A DNA stretch of 64,000 nt, taken from the NCBI GenBank assembly GCA_947496235.1, contig CANMCE010000011.1:62001-126000 (forward strand), written 5' to 3'. The DNA comes from an uncultured Glaciecola sp. Its GTDB lineage: Bacteria > Pseudomonadota > Gammaproteobacteria > Enterobacterales > Alteromonadaceae. The translations under genes and the position numbers were made by a program. The notes under the pieces were generated by a model, which was given only the letters and a program-made list of their open reading frames with translations, had not been told where the DNA came from and ran no database searches. Positions 48,427-58,182 of the stretch are shown one piece after another. The first letter of the stretch is position 1. Every line of letters starts with the position of its first letter.

Positions 48427-50154
48427 CTAGTCAGCCAAAATTGAGGACATCATATAAACGAAAGGCGCATTCCAATTTATGGCTATTTCATTTGATGCGT
48501 AACTGCACCAAGTATCTGAATATGAAAGTGCGGGTAACTTACTGGGATATGAACATTTGTCTTGTTGCCCGCTATGCGCGCCACCTGCGACAAAACCAGG
48601 AATAGGATCCTCTATACCATCAGCTTGTGAAGGACGATGGTGAATATGCATTGGAGAACGCGAGCCAAACCCGGTGATATAAGTAATATCCACAGGATTT
48701 CGCCCCAAAACATAATCCACCAAGTTTAACGCAGCATCTTTGTACCCAGTATCATCGGTTAACCGCCATGCATGCCAAAGCACACTGGCTTTGTTCAAGG
48801 CCACAGCATTGCTGCCCCAAACAAAGTCTTTTTTATTCATTGCCACTCGATAAGCCGATGCTTGATCTTCTTCTTTTATACTCTTTGCAAATGACAAAAA
48901 TTCGTTTTGCACTAGTTGGTAGTCCGCATCGGCGAGTGCTTTTGGTTGGTCCGCTAATATCGAAAAGTATCCAAGGAGAGAGGTATTTGACCATGAAGGC
49001 GTCGCAAGTTTAGTTTTATATTGATTAAAAGCTTGCCAATACTCATCTTCACCTGTGCTAATAAAAAGTTCTGCCGCTGCCCAGGCAAACTCATCGGTGA
49101 GAGTTTTATCGCCGTACTCCCCTGTACTTACATCTGACGGATTCTTGAATTTTACATCAGGGTTGGCTAGCGCCCATTGCCAAGCATGTCTCGCTTGTTG
49201 CAAATACTGCTCACGCTTTTCTGGAAATACGCGACTAGCAACGGATAAAACAGCTGCAAAATTCAAGCTAGCCGAAGTCCCTTTAGCCACTACATAACGT
49301 TGCTTTGTGGTATCTTCTGGCATGTCTGCTGGAGAAAACCGCAATGTCGTCAGTTTATGATAAACCCCACCATCGGTATCCTGCATAGTCGCCATCCAAT
49401 CGAGATTCCACAGGATTTCATCTAATAAATCAGGTGTTTGGTCTCCTGACTCAGGAATATTAAAATCTCTATTTTGATAGAAGTTTTGATTATCAATATA
49501 GGCGCGCATTAAGGTATAGGTAGTGATGCCCGAATTAACAATGTATTTGTTGTAATCACCTGCGTCATACCAACCTTTGGGGGAACTCAGTACTGTACCT
49601 TCCGGTCGCTCTTTGGTTGCAGCTGAAGAATGCACCATTACTTGGGTATCAGGATGACCAGCAGATCTTTGCCATTTCCCAGCGTAGGATTTATCCAAAG
49701 CCATGCCTGCACGGTTAAAATAATAAGCTTTTATTCCCGCATCATGTATATCTGAATAAACCTCTTCTTCAATCCCAAAGGTTACCGAACTTACCTCATT
49801 GTTTACTGTGATTAAGTAATTCCCTGCGACAGATACTTCCGAAAAATCAGCAATACTGACTATTTCATCTGAGTAGGGCCAGAGTTTAGGTGCACTGCTT
49901 GTGCCTTCAAACACAACTTCTCGAGTATCTGCATTGATAACGCTGAATTTTTGCGATTGTTCGCTTTTTATAACGGCTAATTTATGTTGTTGTGGCAAAA
50001 ATCCGATTTGATTTACTAGTATCTTAGTTTGCTCTCCATCCGATTTTTTTATTTTTTGGCCGCTAATCGCATTAGGGGAATCTTGAGCATTATCAGCTGA
50101 ACCGCAGCTTAATAATGCGAATGAAAAAATACATATTACTAGGCCTTTCGACAT
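48427..50154 (-). CDS. GH9 family glycoside hydrolase lipoprotein
   Basis: A 575-residue enzyme with a lipobox (FALLSC, Cys17). An N-terminal immunoglobulin-like CelD_N domain (about 45-130, LVNQIGFLPQQHKLAVI) precedes a GH9 catalytic domain. GWYDAGDYNKYIVNSG carries the catalytic Asp pair, PMHIHHRPS the conserved His, and SNEIAINWNAPFVYM the acid Glu. GH9 members are mostly endoglucanases or exo-glucosaminidases/glucosidases, so this gene is unexpected in a xylan locus and may serve mixed-linkage or cellulosic glucan. It is divergent from the symporter gene. Confidence 0.88.
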   Translation of the reverse strand: MSKGLVICIFSFALLSCGSADNAQDSPNAISGQKIKKSDGEQTKILVNQIGFLPQQHKLAVIKSEQSQKFSVINADTREVVFEGTSSAPKLWPYSDEIVSIADFSEVSVAGNYLITVNNEVSSVTFGIEEEVYSDIHDAGIKAYYFNRAGMALDKSYAGKWQRSAGHPDTQVMVHSSAATKERPEGTVLSSPKGWYDAGDYNKYIVNSGITTYTLMRAYIDNQNFYQNRDFNIPESGDQTPDLLDEILWNLDWMATMQDTDGGVYHKLTTLRFSPADMPEDTTKQRYVVAKGTSASLNFAAVLSVASRVFPEKREQYLQQARHAWQWALANPDVKFKNPSDVSTGEYGDKTLTDEFAWAAAELFISTGEDEYWQAFNQYKTKLATPSWSNTSLLGYFSILADQPKALADADYQLVQNEFLSFAKSIKEEDQASAYRVAMNKKDFVWGSNAVALNKASVLWHAWRLTDDTGYKDAALNLVDYVLGRNPVDITYITGFGSRSPMHIHHRPSQADGIEDPIPGFVAGGAHSGQQDKCSYPSKLPALSYSDTWCSYASNEIAINWNAPFVYMMSSILAD

Positions 50155-50476
50155 CTGTTCCCGCCTTAAACTTGTTAATACTGTGTAAATCTTTTGCTGT
50201 ATTAGATTCTAATCCGGCGTTATCTTCAACTTATCCTGATTATGAAAACACATTTATAAGATTGCGTTTTTTTCTTTATCATTAATCCAACTTTGCACCG
50301 AAGTGGTCGAAAAATTAGAAATCTTGTCTACAAAACACTTCGTTTTTAGAAATTTTGTTTATTTGTTGAAACACAGGCAAAAAACAATAAATATGAAAAG
50401 TAAAATCACAATAACTTGAAAAGTAATTTTCTTTACAATGACCACCTGTGAATAAGATGTAAAAAAAGAAGCCTTC
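50155..50476. promoter_or_regulatory. Divergent promoter region between GH9 and symporter genes (no gene)
   Basis: A 322-bp AT-rich region with promoters for both sides. TTGTTAAT occurs at 50172-50179, 18 bases from the GH9 start, where a bound regulator would cover its ribosome-binding region. No larger inverted repeat or convincing promoter hexamer pair was found. Confidence 0.4.
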
Positions 50477-51952
50477 ATGGAAAATAATAATCAACAACTT
50501 TCAGTGCTAGAAAAGGTAGGCTATAGCCTTGGTGACTTCGCGGCTAATTTGGTATTCCAAACCTTGGTCACCTTTATTGCTTTTTATTATACCGATGTGT
50601 TTCGAATTCCTACGAGTTCAGCCACCAGTATTATTTTTATATGCGGCTTATTGGGCGCTTTTGCTTTTAATCCAATAATCGGGATTTTAGCGGACCGAAC
50701 CAAAACCCGCTGGGGTAAATTTCGCCCATGGATTTTATGGACGTCAGTGCCCTTTGGTGTGTTGTCTTTGCTTGCTTTTACTACGCCGGATTTTGATACC
50801 GATGGTAAGGTAATCTATGCCTTTGTCACCTACTTGCTCTTATTGTTTGTATATTCTGCCAACAATCTTCCCTACGCAGCCTTAAGTGGCGTAATTACTG
50901 GCAAAATGAAAGACCGTAACAGCATGTCTTCTTACCGTTTTGTGGCGGTTATGATAGCGCAATTTATCATTCAAGCCTTGTTATTACCCTTAGTATTGGT
51001 TGCGGGTGATGGGGATAAAGCCGCGGGTTTTGAAATTGTAATGACCTATCTCGCTATCATAGGTACGGTTTGTTTCATTATTACTTTTTTAACCACAAAA
51101 GAACGAGTACTACCTGTATCTGAAAAAGCCAGCACAATAAAAGAAGATTTACAGGACTTGGTGACCAATGTTCCTTGGATCATCATGCTAGTGGTTACCG
51201 TTTTGGTGTTTATTACACTTGCCCTTAAAGGTGGCACCTATGTGTACTACTTTAAAGATTACGCTGATAAAGCTGAAATGGTCAGTTTTTTAGAGGCCAT
51301 AGGATTTAATAGCTTTATTGCAGGCGTTCAAAATTACTTCCCTAACTTTTTCTGGCCAGATGATCCTGCAACCTCAGCATTTTCACTGTTTAATGCGAGT
51401 GGCATAATCTTCATGATTATCGGAATATTTTTCTCCAAATCACTTGCTGATAAGTTTGGAAAAAGAAATGTGTTTGGGCTTTCATTATTTGTTTCTACGA
51501 TTTTTATATTGGCTTTTTACTTTTACCCAAAAGACGCTATTGGCACCATGTTCACGTCGCAAATTTTGCACGGTTTTTTCTACGGTATCAGTACACCATT
51601 GTTATGGGCGATGATTGCCGATGTAGCAGATTTTTCAGAATGGAAAACCAATCGCCGCGCTACTGCGATTATATTTTCAGCCATGATCATGGGGCTCAAA
51701 GTTGGACTAACCCTAGGTTCAGCCTTAGTAACAGGTATTTTGGATAGCGTTAGCTACAACCCTGATTTGGTTACCCAATCCGCTGAAACGGTAAATGGCA
51801 TTAAATTAGCGGTAAGTGTTTATGCGGCAATACCATTTTTAATCGCATGCGCTTGCTTGTTTGCCTATAAAATAAATAAATCCATGGAAAATACAATCGA
51901 ATCTGATTTAGCTGAAAGAAGAGCGCAAGGCGCATCTGTTTCTATGGCCTAG
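50477..51952 (+). CDS. GPH-family sugar:cation symporter (xyloside/xylo-oligosaccharide)
   Basis: A 491-residue MFS transporter of the glycoside-pentoside-hexuronide type. About 12 membrane helices are present, with the family motifs GYSLGDFAANLVF at the N-terminus, KTRWGKFRPWILW in the first half and MIADVADFSEWKT in the second. GPH proteins import sugars with H+ or Na+. The next gene encodes a cytoplasmic GH43 enzyme only 23 bases away, so the cargo is probably xylo-oligosaccharide, by context. It resembles the XynP/XynB-type symporters. Confidence 0.9.
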   Translation: MENNNQQLSVLEKVGYSLGDFAANLVFQTLVTFIAFYYTDVFRIPTSSATSIIFICGLLGAFAFNPIIGILADRTKTRWGKFRPWILWTSVPFGVLSLLAFTTPDFDTDGKVIYAFVTYLLLLFVYSANNLPYAALSGVITGKMKDRNSMSSYRFVAVMIAQFIIQALLLPLVLVAGDGDKAAGFEIVMTYLAIIGTVCFIITFLTTKERVLPVSEKASTIKEDLQDLVTNVPWIIMLVVTVLVFITLALKGGTYVYYFKDYADKAEMVSFLEAIGFNSFIAGVQNYFPNFFWPDDPATSAFSLFNASGIIFMIIGIFFSKSLADKFGKRNVFGLSLFVSTIFILAFYFYPKDAIGTMFTSQILHGFFYGISTPLLWAMIADVADFSEWKTNRRATAIIFSAMIMGLKVGLTLGSALVTGILDSVSYNPDLVTQSAETVNGIKLAVSVYAAIPFLIACACLFAYKINKSMENTIESDLAERRAQGASVSMA

Positions 51953-51975
51953 TAACAAAGAAGAGAAAGAATTAA

Positions 51976-53004
51976 ATGTCTGAAGAAAAACTCGATAATA
52001 AGGTATTGTCTGAACTGCGTGAAAATGCAATTTCACAACCTTTAGTTGACAATATTTATACCGCGGACCCTTCTGCGCACGTGTTTGATGGAAAAATTTA
52101 TATTTATCCATCCCACGACATTGAAGGCGGCGTACCCTTTAATGATAATGGTGACCACTTCTGTATGGAAGATTATCACGTGATCAGTCTAGATTCGCCT
52201 GAAAGTCCAGCGGTCGATAACGGCGTCGCCTTGCATGTGAAAGATGTGCCTTGGGCCGAACGTCAAATGTGGGCCCCAGATGCAGCGCGAAAAGGCGACA
52301 AATATTATTTATATTTCCCAGCCAAGAAAGCCGATGGTATTTTCCAAATAGGTGTTGCTGTGGGCGATTCTCCTGTGGGTCCATTTACGCCTGAGCCAAC
52401 GGCTATCGAGGGAAGTTATTCAATTGATCCAGCCGTATTTACTGATGAAGATGGCACCGCGTACATGTATTTTGGTGGTATTTGGGGCGGCCAGCTACAA
52501 AACTATCGCAACAATCAATACGATGCCTCATTAGGTGAGCCTGCTGACAATGAACCAGCCCTTGGCCCAATTGCCGCTAAGTTAACCGACGATATGCTGT
52601 CTTTTGCTGAGGAGCCCAGAGAGCTACAAATCTTAGACCAAGACGGCAATCCGTTATTGGCCGGGGATCATGATAGACGTTTCTTTGAAGCTTCTTGGTT
52701 GCATAAATATAATGGAAAATATTATTTTTCTTACAGTACAGGTGACACGCATTTCTTGTGTTACGCCATTGGCGATACGCCTTATGGTCCATTCACCTAC
52801 GCAGGAAAAATACTAGAACCTGTATTAGGATGGACTACCCATCATTCGATTTGTGAATACCAAGGTAAGTGGTATTTGTTTTACCATGATTCCAGTTTAT
52901 CAGGTGGTATTACTCACTTGAGATCGGTAAAAATGGTGGAAATCCAATACAACGAAGATGGCACTATTATTCCCATTAAACCCTACGGAGAATTTGAACT
53001 CTAG
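51976..53004 (+). CDS. GH43 beta-xylosidase/alpha-L-arabinofuranosidase, cytoplasmic
   Basis: A 342-residue five-bladed beta-propeller enzyme without a signal peptide. The GH43 catalytic triad is visible: Asp31 in YTADPSAHVFDG (general base), Asp near 152 in SIDPAVFTDEDG (pKa modulator), and Glu near 239 in FFEASWL (acid). It should cleave imported xylo-oligosaccharides to xylose or remove arabinose, and sequence alone does not separate these. It is co-transcribed with the GPH symporter. Purine-rich AAGAGAAAG precedes the ATG. Confidence 0.9.
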   Translation: MSEEKLDNKVLSELRENAISQPLVDNIYTADPSAHVFDGKIYIYPSHDIEGGVPFNDNGDHFCMEDYHVISLDSPESPAVDNGVALHVKDVPWAERQMWAPDAARKGDKYYLYFPAKKADGIFQIGVAVGDSPVGPFTPEPTAIEGSYSIDPAVFTDEDGTAYMYFGGIWGGQLQNYRNNQYDASLGEPADNEPALGPIAAKLTDDMLSFAEEPRELQILDQDGNPLLAGDHDRRFFEASWLHKYNGKYYFSYSTGDTHFLCYAIGDTPYGPFTYAGKILEPVLGWTTHHSICEYQGKWYLFYHDSSLSGGITHLRSVKMVEIQYNEDGTIIPIKPYGEFEL

Positions 53005-53023
53005 GGTTGTTTCTACATAGTTG

Positions 53024-53219
53024 GGCGCCGTTTAGGTGATTGCAGGTAATTCTGGCTAGTGAAGGATACAAGAAGGCCCCTGATTTGAAAGATGCTGTGA
53101 ACCCATCCATGGGCGCTCTGCGAAATCATCCATGATTTCGAAGCTTTCAAATCAGGGGCCTTCTTATATCCTAATGTTGACGCTGCGAATTATTTACCAG
53201 CAAACACCTAAACAGCGCC
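53024..53219. repeat. Long inverted repeat with two CATCCATG hairpins at its tip
   Basis: The outer arms pair at 14 of 15 positions (53024-53038 with 53205-53219). The inner arms are perfect over 22 bp (53070-53091 with 53144-53165) and extend to 28 of 29 (53063-53091 with 53144-53172). The 52-base tip contains two smaller perfect hairpins, CCCATCCATGGG (53102-53113) and a 20-base one at 53121-53140 with arms CGAAATCAT and ATGATTTCG. Both are centred on CATCCATG. It has no coding capacity and no recognised transposon ends. It may be a miniature mobile element or an intergenic repeat family. Confidence 0.85.
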
Positions 53220-53230
53220 TTTATAACTTG

Positions 53231-53268
53231 CATAAAAAAACCAACCTTAAGCGGTTGGTTTTTGGTGT
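53231..53268 (-). terminator. Bidirectional intrinsic terminator
   Basis: Perfect 8-bp stem AACCAACC / GGTTGGTT with a TTAAGC loop. On the minus strand it is followed by TTTTTTTATG, a strong terminator for the acetylesterase gene ending at 53279. On the plus strand the tail TTTGGTGTTTT could stop transcripts from the GH43 side. Confidence 0.88.
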
Positions 53269-53278
53269 TTTAATAAAC

Positions 53279-55204
53279 TTAGTTTACTGATTTTTCAAAA
53301 GGCACCGCTGGTAAGTTATACAAATTGTATAAGCCAGCAACGGGATTATTTGCCCAGGCGTAACGCACTGCCGTTGGTTTAACGATATCTGGATGGCTCA
53401 ACTTAATTCCTTGATCAGTCAGTTCAACCTTGGCCCAATGGAACTTTCCGTCTTCATCAGCTAATTCAAACCCGTTGTGGCCTGATTCAGATAGTGCTAA
53501 ATGATTTGCCGGATCTGAGAAACTGACCAGTAAAGCATTGTTTTGTTGTGTCACCTCTTTGACCACAGGTCCGGAAGCCGGCAGGTTTGGATTGTATACT
53601 AATTTACGCATTGCCAATGCAGCACGCTCGCCTACCGTGCGTTTGTTGACTGGATGAATATCATTGTATTCGCCTAAATCTATTGTCACAGCCAAACCAA
53701 CATTTTCTTGCTCACTGACCATGGCTTGTTGAGCGCGAATACCAGCCCAAGCGCTTTCTTGAGGTTTGTCATCTCGGTCTAAAAAGTTCGCTAATTGAAT
53801 AACGACGAAAGGCAGTTCAGCATTGCTATAAGCTTTACGCCAGTCAGCGATCATGGTGGTGAGTTTGTCGCCATAATCTTTGTAGCGCCCAACATTGGAT
53901 TCTCCTTGAAACCAAAATGCGCCTTTCACAGGGTATTGACTGATGGGTGCTATCATAGCGTTATAAAGCCCCAGTGGTTGCCATCTTACAAATACCGTCG
54001 ATTCCCCCGGCGGCATGGTCGAGGCTTGTTTATAATGCCAAGGACCTTTTAAACTGATGCGCCACTCATCATTGCCAATGTAGTAAGGCTTGTCTTTTAA
54101 TATTTGCGTCTTACCACCACCGTTAATCACTCTTATGGCGATAGTATTTTCTCCCGCATGCAAGGTTCCTGCAGGCACCTTGTAGCGACGCGGCGGGTAC
54201 TGATAGGTTGTGTTACCCACTTTCTTCCCGTTAACATAGGTTTCGTCTGCATTAATAATACGTCCAAGACGTAAAATACTGTCTTGTTCGGCCATAGATT
54301 CAGACACCTGAATGGTTTTCCTTAACCACCAAGACCCAATAAAGTTGCCATCTTTAGACTCTAACTCAGGAAATCCTGGCACCTCCATAACTTGCCAATC
54401 ACTGTGATCAAGCGCTTCAGTTGACCATTGCGGATTTGCATTCAGCCCTGCGTCTCTTTTATTTAATTCCCCATACCAATAATTATTGTTTTCACTGTTT
54501 TTTTGTTCGATTTGTTCAATGTATTTTGCGTCTTTATATGGTTCTACTTTTTCCAGCCACTCAGGATACTTGCTTAGTGCTTCTTTGCTTAACCAAGCTT
54601 CTATGGGAGAGCCGCCTAATGAGGCATTGACTATACCAATGGGAACGCCTTCCTGAAGATGTATTTGACGTGCAGTATAGTAAGCAACAGCGGATAGTTG
54701 CCGAATATTATCAGGCGTCGCAGAACGCCAATGCCCCGACTCTAGGTCATCTTGCGGATGATTAAAGTTGTATCTATCAGGCACTGTAAATTCACGAATT
54801 AAGGGATAATTAGCTAATGCAACATCCTTAGGAAACGCTTCTTCCGTTCTGGCAATGGTTAATTCCATATTCGATTGGCCAGATGTGAGAAACACGTCCC
54901 CGAAAAAGATATCCTCAACTTTGATTTGCTCACCTTGGTTGGTATGAATTTCTAATACATGAGGACCACCGGCTTTTTGAGGTGGTAAAATGACTGACCA
55001 TTTGCCCTCAACAGGCGTGGCATTGGCTATTTTATTCCCGTCTAAAAAAACGGTAATCGCATGCTCTGAATTACCACTCAGCGGAATCTCAACCCCCCTT
55101 TGCATAACTGCGCCATCGCTTATTAACTTGTGAAGACTTAAGGCCAGGCTCTGTTGGCTAAAAAATAAAATGAACAAACAAACTAACAATGAGATTTTTT
55201 GCAT
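53279..55204 (-). CDS. SASA-domain acetylesterase (sialate O-acetylesterase-like), exported
   Basis: A 641-residue SGNH hydrolase with a signal peptide (about 1-22). The nucleophile is Ser111 in GQSNM, followed by FWFQGESNVGRYKDY, and the Asp-His pair lies in DIHPVNKRT near residue 514. A jelly-roll, beta-galactosidase-type sugar-binding insertion (around 290-370, with INADETYVNGKKVGN) interrupts the catalytic core. Enzymes of this type deacetylate plant polysaccharides, so here it probably removes acetyl groups from xylan, by context. The annotation sialate esterase should not be taken literally. AAAGGAAAG precedes the ATG. Confidence 0.88.
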   Translation of the reverse strand: MQKISLLVCLFILFFSQQSLALSLHKLISDGAVMQRGVEIPLSGNSEHAITVFLDGNKIANATPVEGKWSVILPPQKAGGPHVLEIHTNQGEQIKVEDIFFGDVFLTSGQSNMELTIARTEEAFPKDVALANYPLIREFTVPDRYNFNHPQDDLESGHWRSATPDNIRQLSAVAYYTARQIHLQEGVPIGIVNASLGGSPIEAWLSKEALSKYPEWLEKVEPYKDAKYIEQIEQKNSENNNYWYGELNKRDAGLNANPQWSTEALDHSDWQVMEVPGFPELESKDGNFIGSWWLRKTIQVSESMAEQDSILRLGRIINADETYVNGKKVGNTTYQYPPRRYKVPAGTLHAGENTIAIRVINGGGKTQILKDKPYYIGNDEWRISLKGPWHYKQASTMPPGESTVFVRWQPLGLYNAMIAPISQYPVKGAFWFQGESNVGRYKDYGDKLTTMIADWRKAYSNAELPFVVIQLANFLDRDDKPQESAWAGIRAQQAMVSEQENVGLAVTIDLGEYNDIHPVNKRTVGERAALAMRKLVYNPNLPASGPVVKEVTQQNNALLVSFSDPANHLALSESGHNGFELADEDGKFHWAKVELTDQGIKLSHPDIVKPTAVRYAWANNPVAGLYNLYNLPAVPFEKSVN

Positions 55205-55226
55205 AGTCGCTTTCCTTTAGATAGCA

Positions 55227-55250
55227 AAAAGCAGGCTTACGCCTGCTTTT
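55227..55250 (-). terminator. Terminator of xylBA
   Basis: GCAGGC / GCCTGC with a TTAC loop, extended by A4/T4 pairs, lies 38 bases after the xylA stop. On the minus strand it ends in TTTTTGCTAT just before the acetylesterase ribosome-binding site. Confidence 0.85.
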
Positions 55251-55287
55251 AAAAGTGAGTCTATGACAGAAGTTGTCATTCTCTTAT

Positions 55288-56607
55288 TTATTTGAAGATA
55301 ACTTGGTTAACAAGGTTTTCAAGCGCTTCTTGCTTACCTGATACTGGCTTAGGATCAAGCTGTTTATCATTCGCAAGCCCCGCTAGCGCTTCAAGAGATA
55401 GGTCACCATTTAGGATTTGTTTACCTAAATCTTGATCCCAACCTTGATAACGATCGCTCTTAGTTTGCGCAATAAAATCATTTTCAATCATTGCCGCAGC
55501 TTTCTTAAGACCTAATGCACAAGTATCCATACCACCGATGTGACCGTGGAATAAATCTTCAGGATCTAAGCTTTGGCGACGTAATTTAGTGTCAAAGTTG
55601 AAGCCACCAGTAGTGTAACCACCGTTTTTAAGGATTTCGTAACAAATTAACGTCATCTCTTCCACGCTGTTAGGGAACTGGTCAGTATCCCAACCTAACT
55701 GAGCATCACCTCGGTTGGCATCAATTGAACCAAACATATCCAACGCAAAGGCAGTCGCAATTTCGTGATGGAAAGAGTGACCAGATAACGTTGCGTGGTT
55801 GGCTTCGATATTTACCGCAAACTCTTTCTCTAAACCAAATTCAGTTAAGAAACCATGTACGGTTGCTGTATCGTAATCGTATTGGTGCTTTGTTGGCTCT
55901 TGAGGCTTAGGTTCAATAAGCAATAAACCATCAAAACCAATTTTGTACTTATGTTCTACCACCATGGATAGGAAACGAGCAAACTGCTGACGCTCACGTT
56001 TAAGGTCAGTGTTTAAAAGCGTCTCATAACCTTCACGGCCACCCCATAATACATAGTTTTCACCGCCCAGCTTTTTAGTAGCATTCATTGCGTGAAATAC
56101 TTGTGTCGCAGCACGGGCAAATATTTCAGGATTGGGGTTGGTAGACGCACCAGACATGTATCGTGGATGACTAAATACGTTTGCAGTACCCCATAATAAC
56201 TTCATGCCAGTTTCGTCTTGCTTTTGACCTAGAACATCAACCATTTGGCCAAAGTTATTGATGTAATCTTTGATGCTGTCACCTTCAGGTGCTACATCAA
56301 TGTCATGCCAGCAATAAAAAGGAGCGCCAAGTTTTGCTAAGAATTCAAATGCAACATCGGCTTTCTGCTTTGCTCTTTCCATTGGGTCGCCTGCAGCTAA
56401 CCAAGGTCGACCAAAGGTGCCTCCACCGAATACATCAGCACCATCCCAACAGAAGTTATGCCAATAGCACACTGCAAATCTTAGGTGCTCTTCCATTGTT
56501 TTACCTAAGACCACTTCCTCTGGGTTGTAATGTTTAAACGCTAGAGGGTTAGTTGAATCTGGCCCTTCATATTTAATTGGCGAAATCTGGCCAAAATAAT
56601 CTTTCAT
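55288..56607 (-). CDS. xylA: Xylose isomerase
   Basis: A 439-residue class II xylose isomerase that converts D-xylose to D-xylulose with two divalent metals. Family motifs are complete: [20 protein letters not shown], the catalytic His in [32 protein letters not shown] with metal ligands, [17 protein letters not shown] and [19 protein letters not shown]. Length equals the E. coli enzyme (440). It follows xylB by 114 bases on the same strand. AGGAGT lies seven bases before the ATG. Confidence 0.98.
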   Translation of the reverse strand: MKDYFGQISPIKYEGPDSTNPLAFKHYNPEEVVLGKTMEEHLRFAVCYWHNFCWDGADVFGGGTFGRPWLAAGDPMERAKQKADVAFEFLAKLGAPFYCWHDIDVAPEGDSIKDYINNFGQMVDVLGQKQDETGMKLLWGTANVFSHPRYMSGASTNPNPEIFARAATQVFHAMNATKKLGGENYVLWGGREGYETLLNTDLKRERQQFARFLSMVVEHKYKIGFDGLLLIEPKPQEPTKHQYDYDTATVHGFLTEFGLEKEFAVNIEANHATLSGHSFHHEIATAFALDMFGSIDANRGDAQLGWDTDQFPNSVEEMTLICYEILKNGGYTTGGFNFDTKLRRQSLDPEDLFHGHIGGMDTCALGLKKAAAMIENDFIAQTKSDRYQGWDQDLGKQILNGDLSLEALAGLANDKQLDPKPVSGKQEALENLVNQVIFK

Positions 56608-56721
56608 AGTTTACTCCTGTTGGGCAGTTGTAGGCCCGTCTTTCAATGTATCGCAATGGTCGTTAAAGTCAGCGCTCGACTCAATTATGATAATTTCATA
56701 AAGTTTTGTGTTTTTTCTTGT

Positions 56722-58182
56722 TTATTTAAAGAATGCTACATTTGCTTCATATAGCTTTCTAAAATTCTCTCTTCGTTTGGCAAAATGTGCTTGCAAATCA
56801 GCATTTGGCTGACAGTTTTGTACCAAAGCTGGTACCGGACATAATTCCTCTAGAGACGTTTCTGGAGACATAGCAACTAGTGCCAATCGAGCAGCGCCCA
56901 ATGCCGGCCCTACATCGCCGCCTTCTCTAAAGTTCATGGGAATATTAGTCACATCAGCCAACAGTTGTCGCCAATAAGCGCTGCGGGCACCACCACCAAT
57001 TAAACTTATACCCTCAACATCTAAACCGCTGTTATGCACCGCATCTATGCCATCAGCCAACGCCATGCTAACCCCTTGCACCACACCTAATGCCATGTGT
57101 GCTCTTGTGGTTGCTGCTGTAATACCGATGAACCCTGCTTTTGCATTTGGGTTATTGTGCGGCGTTCGTTCGCCAGTTAAATAGGGCATAAAATAAGGAA
57201 TTTGCGGATCATCAGGCTGAGTATTTTTTTCAATATCAGCAAATAACTCTGCAACGTCCTTATAACCGCTATTGTTGGCAAACCAAGTTAAACAGCTTGC
57301 TGCACTTAACATAACTGACATTAAATGCCAGCGATTGGGTAGGGCATGACAAAATGCATGCACCGCGGATTCAGGGTTAGACTTATATTCATTGGTTACA
57401 GCGAAATAAACGCCAGAGGTACCTAATGAGAGCATAGCTTGGCCAGAATTCACAATGCCACAACCAATAGCGCCGGCCGCGTTATCTCCAGCACCAGCAA
57501 CCAAGGCGACATCTTTCATTCCCCAGCGTTCGCATAAATCTTCAGTTAAATAACCAGTTATTGCATTGCCCTCATATAACATAGGCATATTGGCAACGCT
57601 CAAGCCACAGGCATGCAACATGTCGTCATTCCACTGACGTGTTCCAGTGTTTAACCAACAGGTTCCGGCAGAATCCGACATGTCCGAGGCAAAATCGCCA
57701 GACAAGCGATAGCGTAAGTAATCTTTAGGCAATAAAACTTTATAAACTTTGGCAAAATTCTCAGGTTCATGTTCCCTAACCCATTGAAGCTTAGGCGCAG
57801 TAAAGCCAGGCATCACAATATTGCCGGTAATGTCTCGGGCATTAGGTATATCTTTTTCGAGGGTTAAACATTGTTCTTCACAACGGCCATCGTTCCAAAG
57901 TATTGCAGGACGAATGACCTCTGAGTTTTTATCTAACAAGGTAGCGCCATGCATCTGCCCAGCTAATCCTATAGCTTTAACCTCTGATAACACTTGCATT
58001 TCACTTAGTTGATCTAAACAATCACAGGTAGCCTGCCACCAATCTTCTGGATTTTGTTCAGACCATAAAGGTTTAGGAATCGAAACCTCTAAACTCGCCG
58101 TTGTTGTGGCAATAAGTTCACCCTGCTCATTCAAAAGAATGGTTTTTACCCCAGAGGTGCCTAAGTCAATGCCTATGTACAT
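56722..58182 (-). CDS. xylB: Xylulokinase
   Basis: A 486-residue FGGY-family kinase that phosphorylates D-xylulose to xylulose-5-phosphate. Motifs: GIDLGTSGVKTILLNEQG at the N-terminus, GLAGQMHGATLLD with the catalytic-region residues, SDSAGTCWLNTGTRQW, and the ATP-site GGGARSAYWRQLLADV. Length agrees with E. coli XylB (484). It lies upstream of xylA and is divergent from xylR over a 190-bp region holding a TTGTTAAT element. Confidence 0.97.
   Translation of the reverse strand: MYIGIDLGTSGVKTILLNEQGELIATTTASLEVSIPKPLWSEQNPEDWWQATCDCLDQLSEMQVLSEVKAIGLAGQMHGATLLDKNSEVIRPAILWNDGRCEEQCLTLEKDIPNARDITGNIVMPGFTAPKLQWVREHEPENFAKVYKVLLPKDYLRYRLSGDFASDMSDSAGTCWLNTGTRQWNDDMLHACGLSVANMPMLYEGNAITGYLTEDLCERWGMKDVALVAGAGDNAAGAIGCGIVNSGQAMLSLGTSGVYFAVTNEYKSNPESAVHAFCHALPNRWHLMSVMLSAASCLTWFANNSGYKDVAELFADIEKNTQPDDPQIPYFMPYLTGERTPHNNPNAKAGFIGITAATTRAHMALGVVQGVSMALADGIDAVHNSGLDVEGISLIGGGARSAYWRQLLADVTNIPMNFREGGDVGPALGAARLALVAMSPETSLEELCPVPALVQNCQPNADLQAHFAKRRENFRKLYEANVAFFK

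Noticed and set aside
50416..50439. Promoter TTGAAA...TACAAT ahead of the symporter gene
   Set aside because: The spacer is only 12 bases, too short for a sigma-70 promoter.
53024..53219. Integron attC site or CRISPR repeat
   Set aside because: No GTTRRRY/RYYYAAC end boxes and no integrase; only one copy and no spacer array, so neither type fits.
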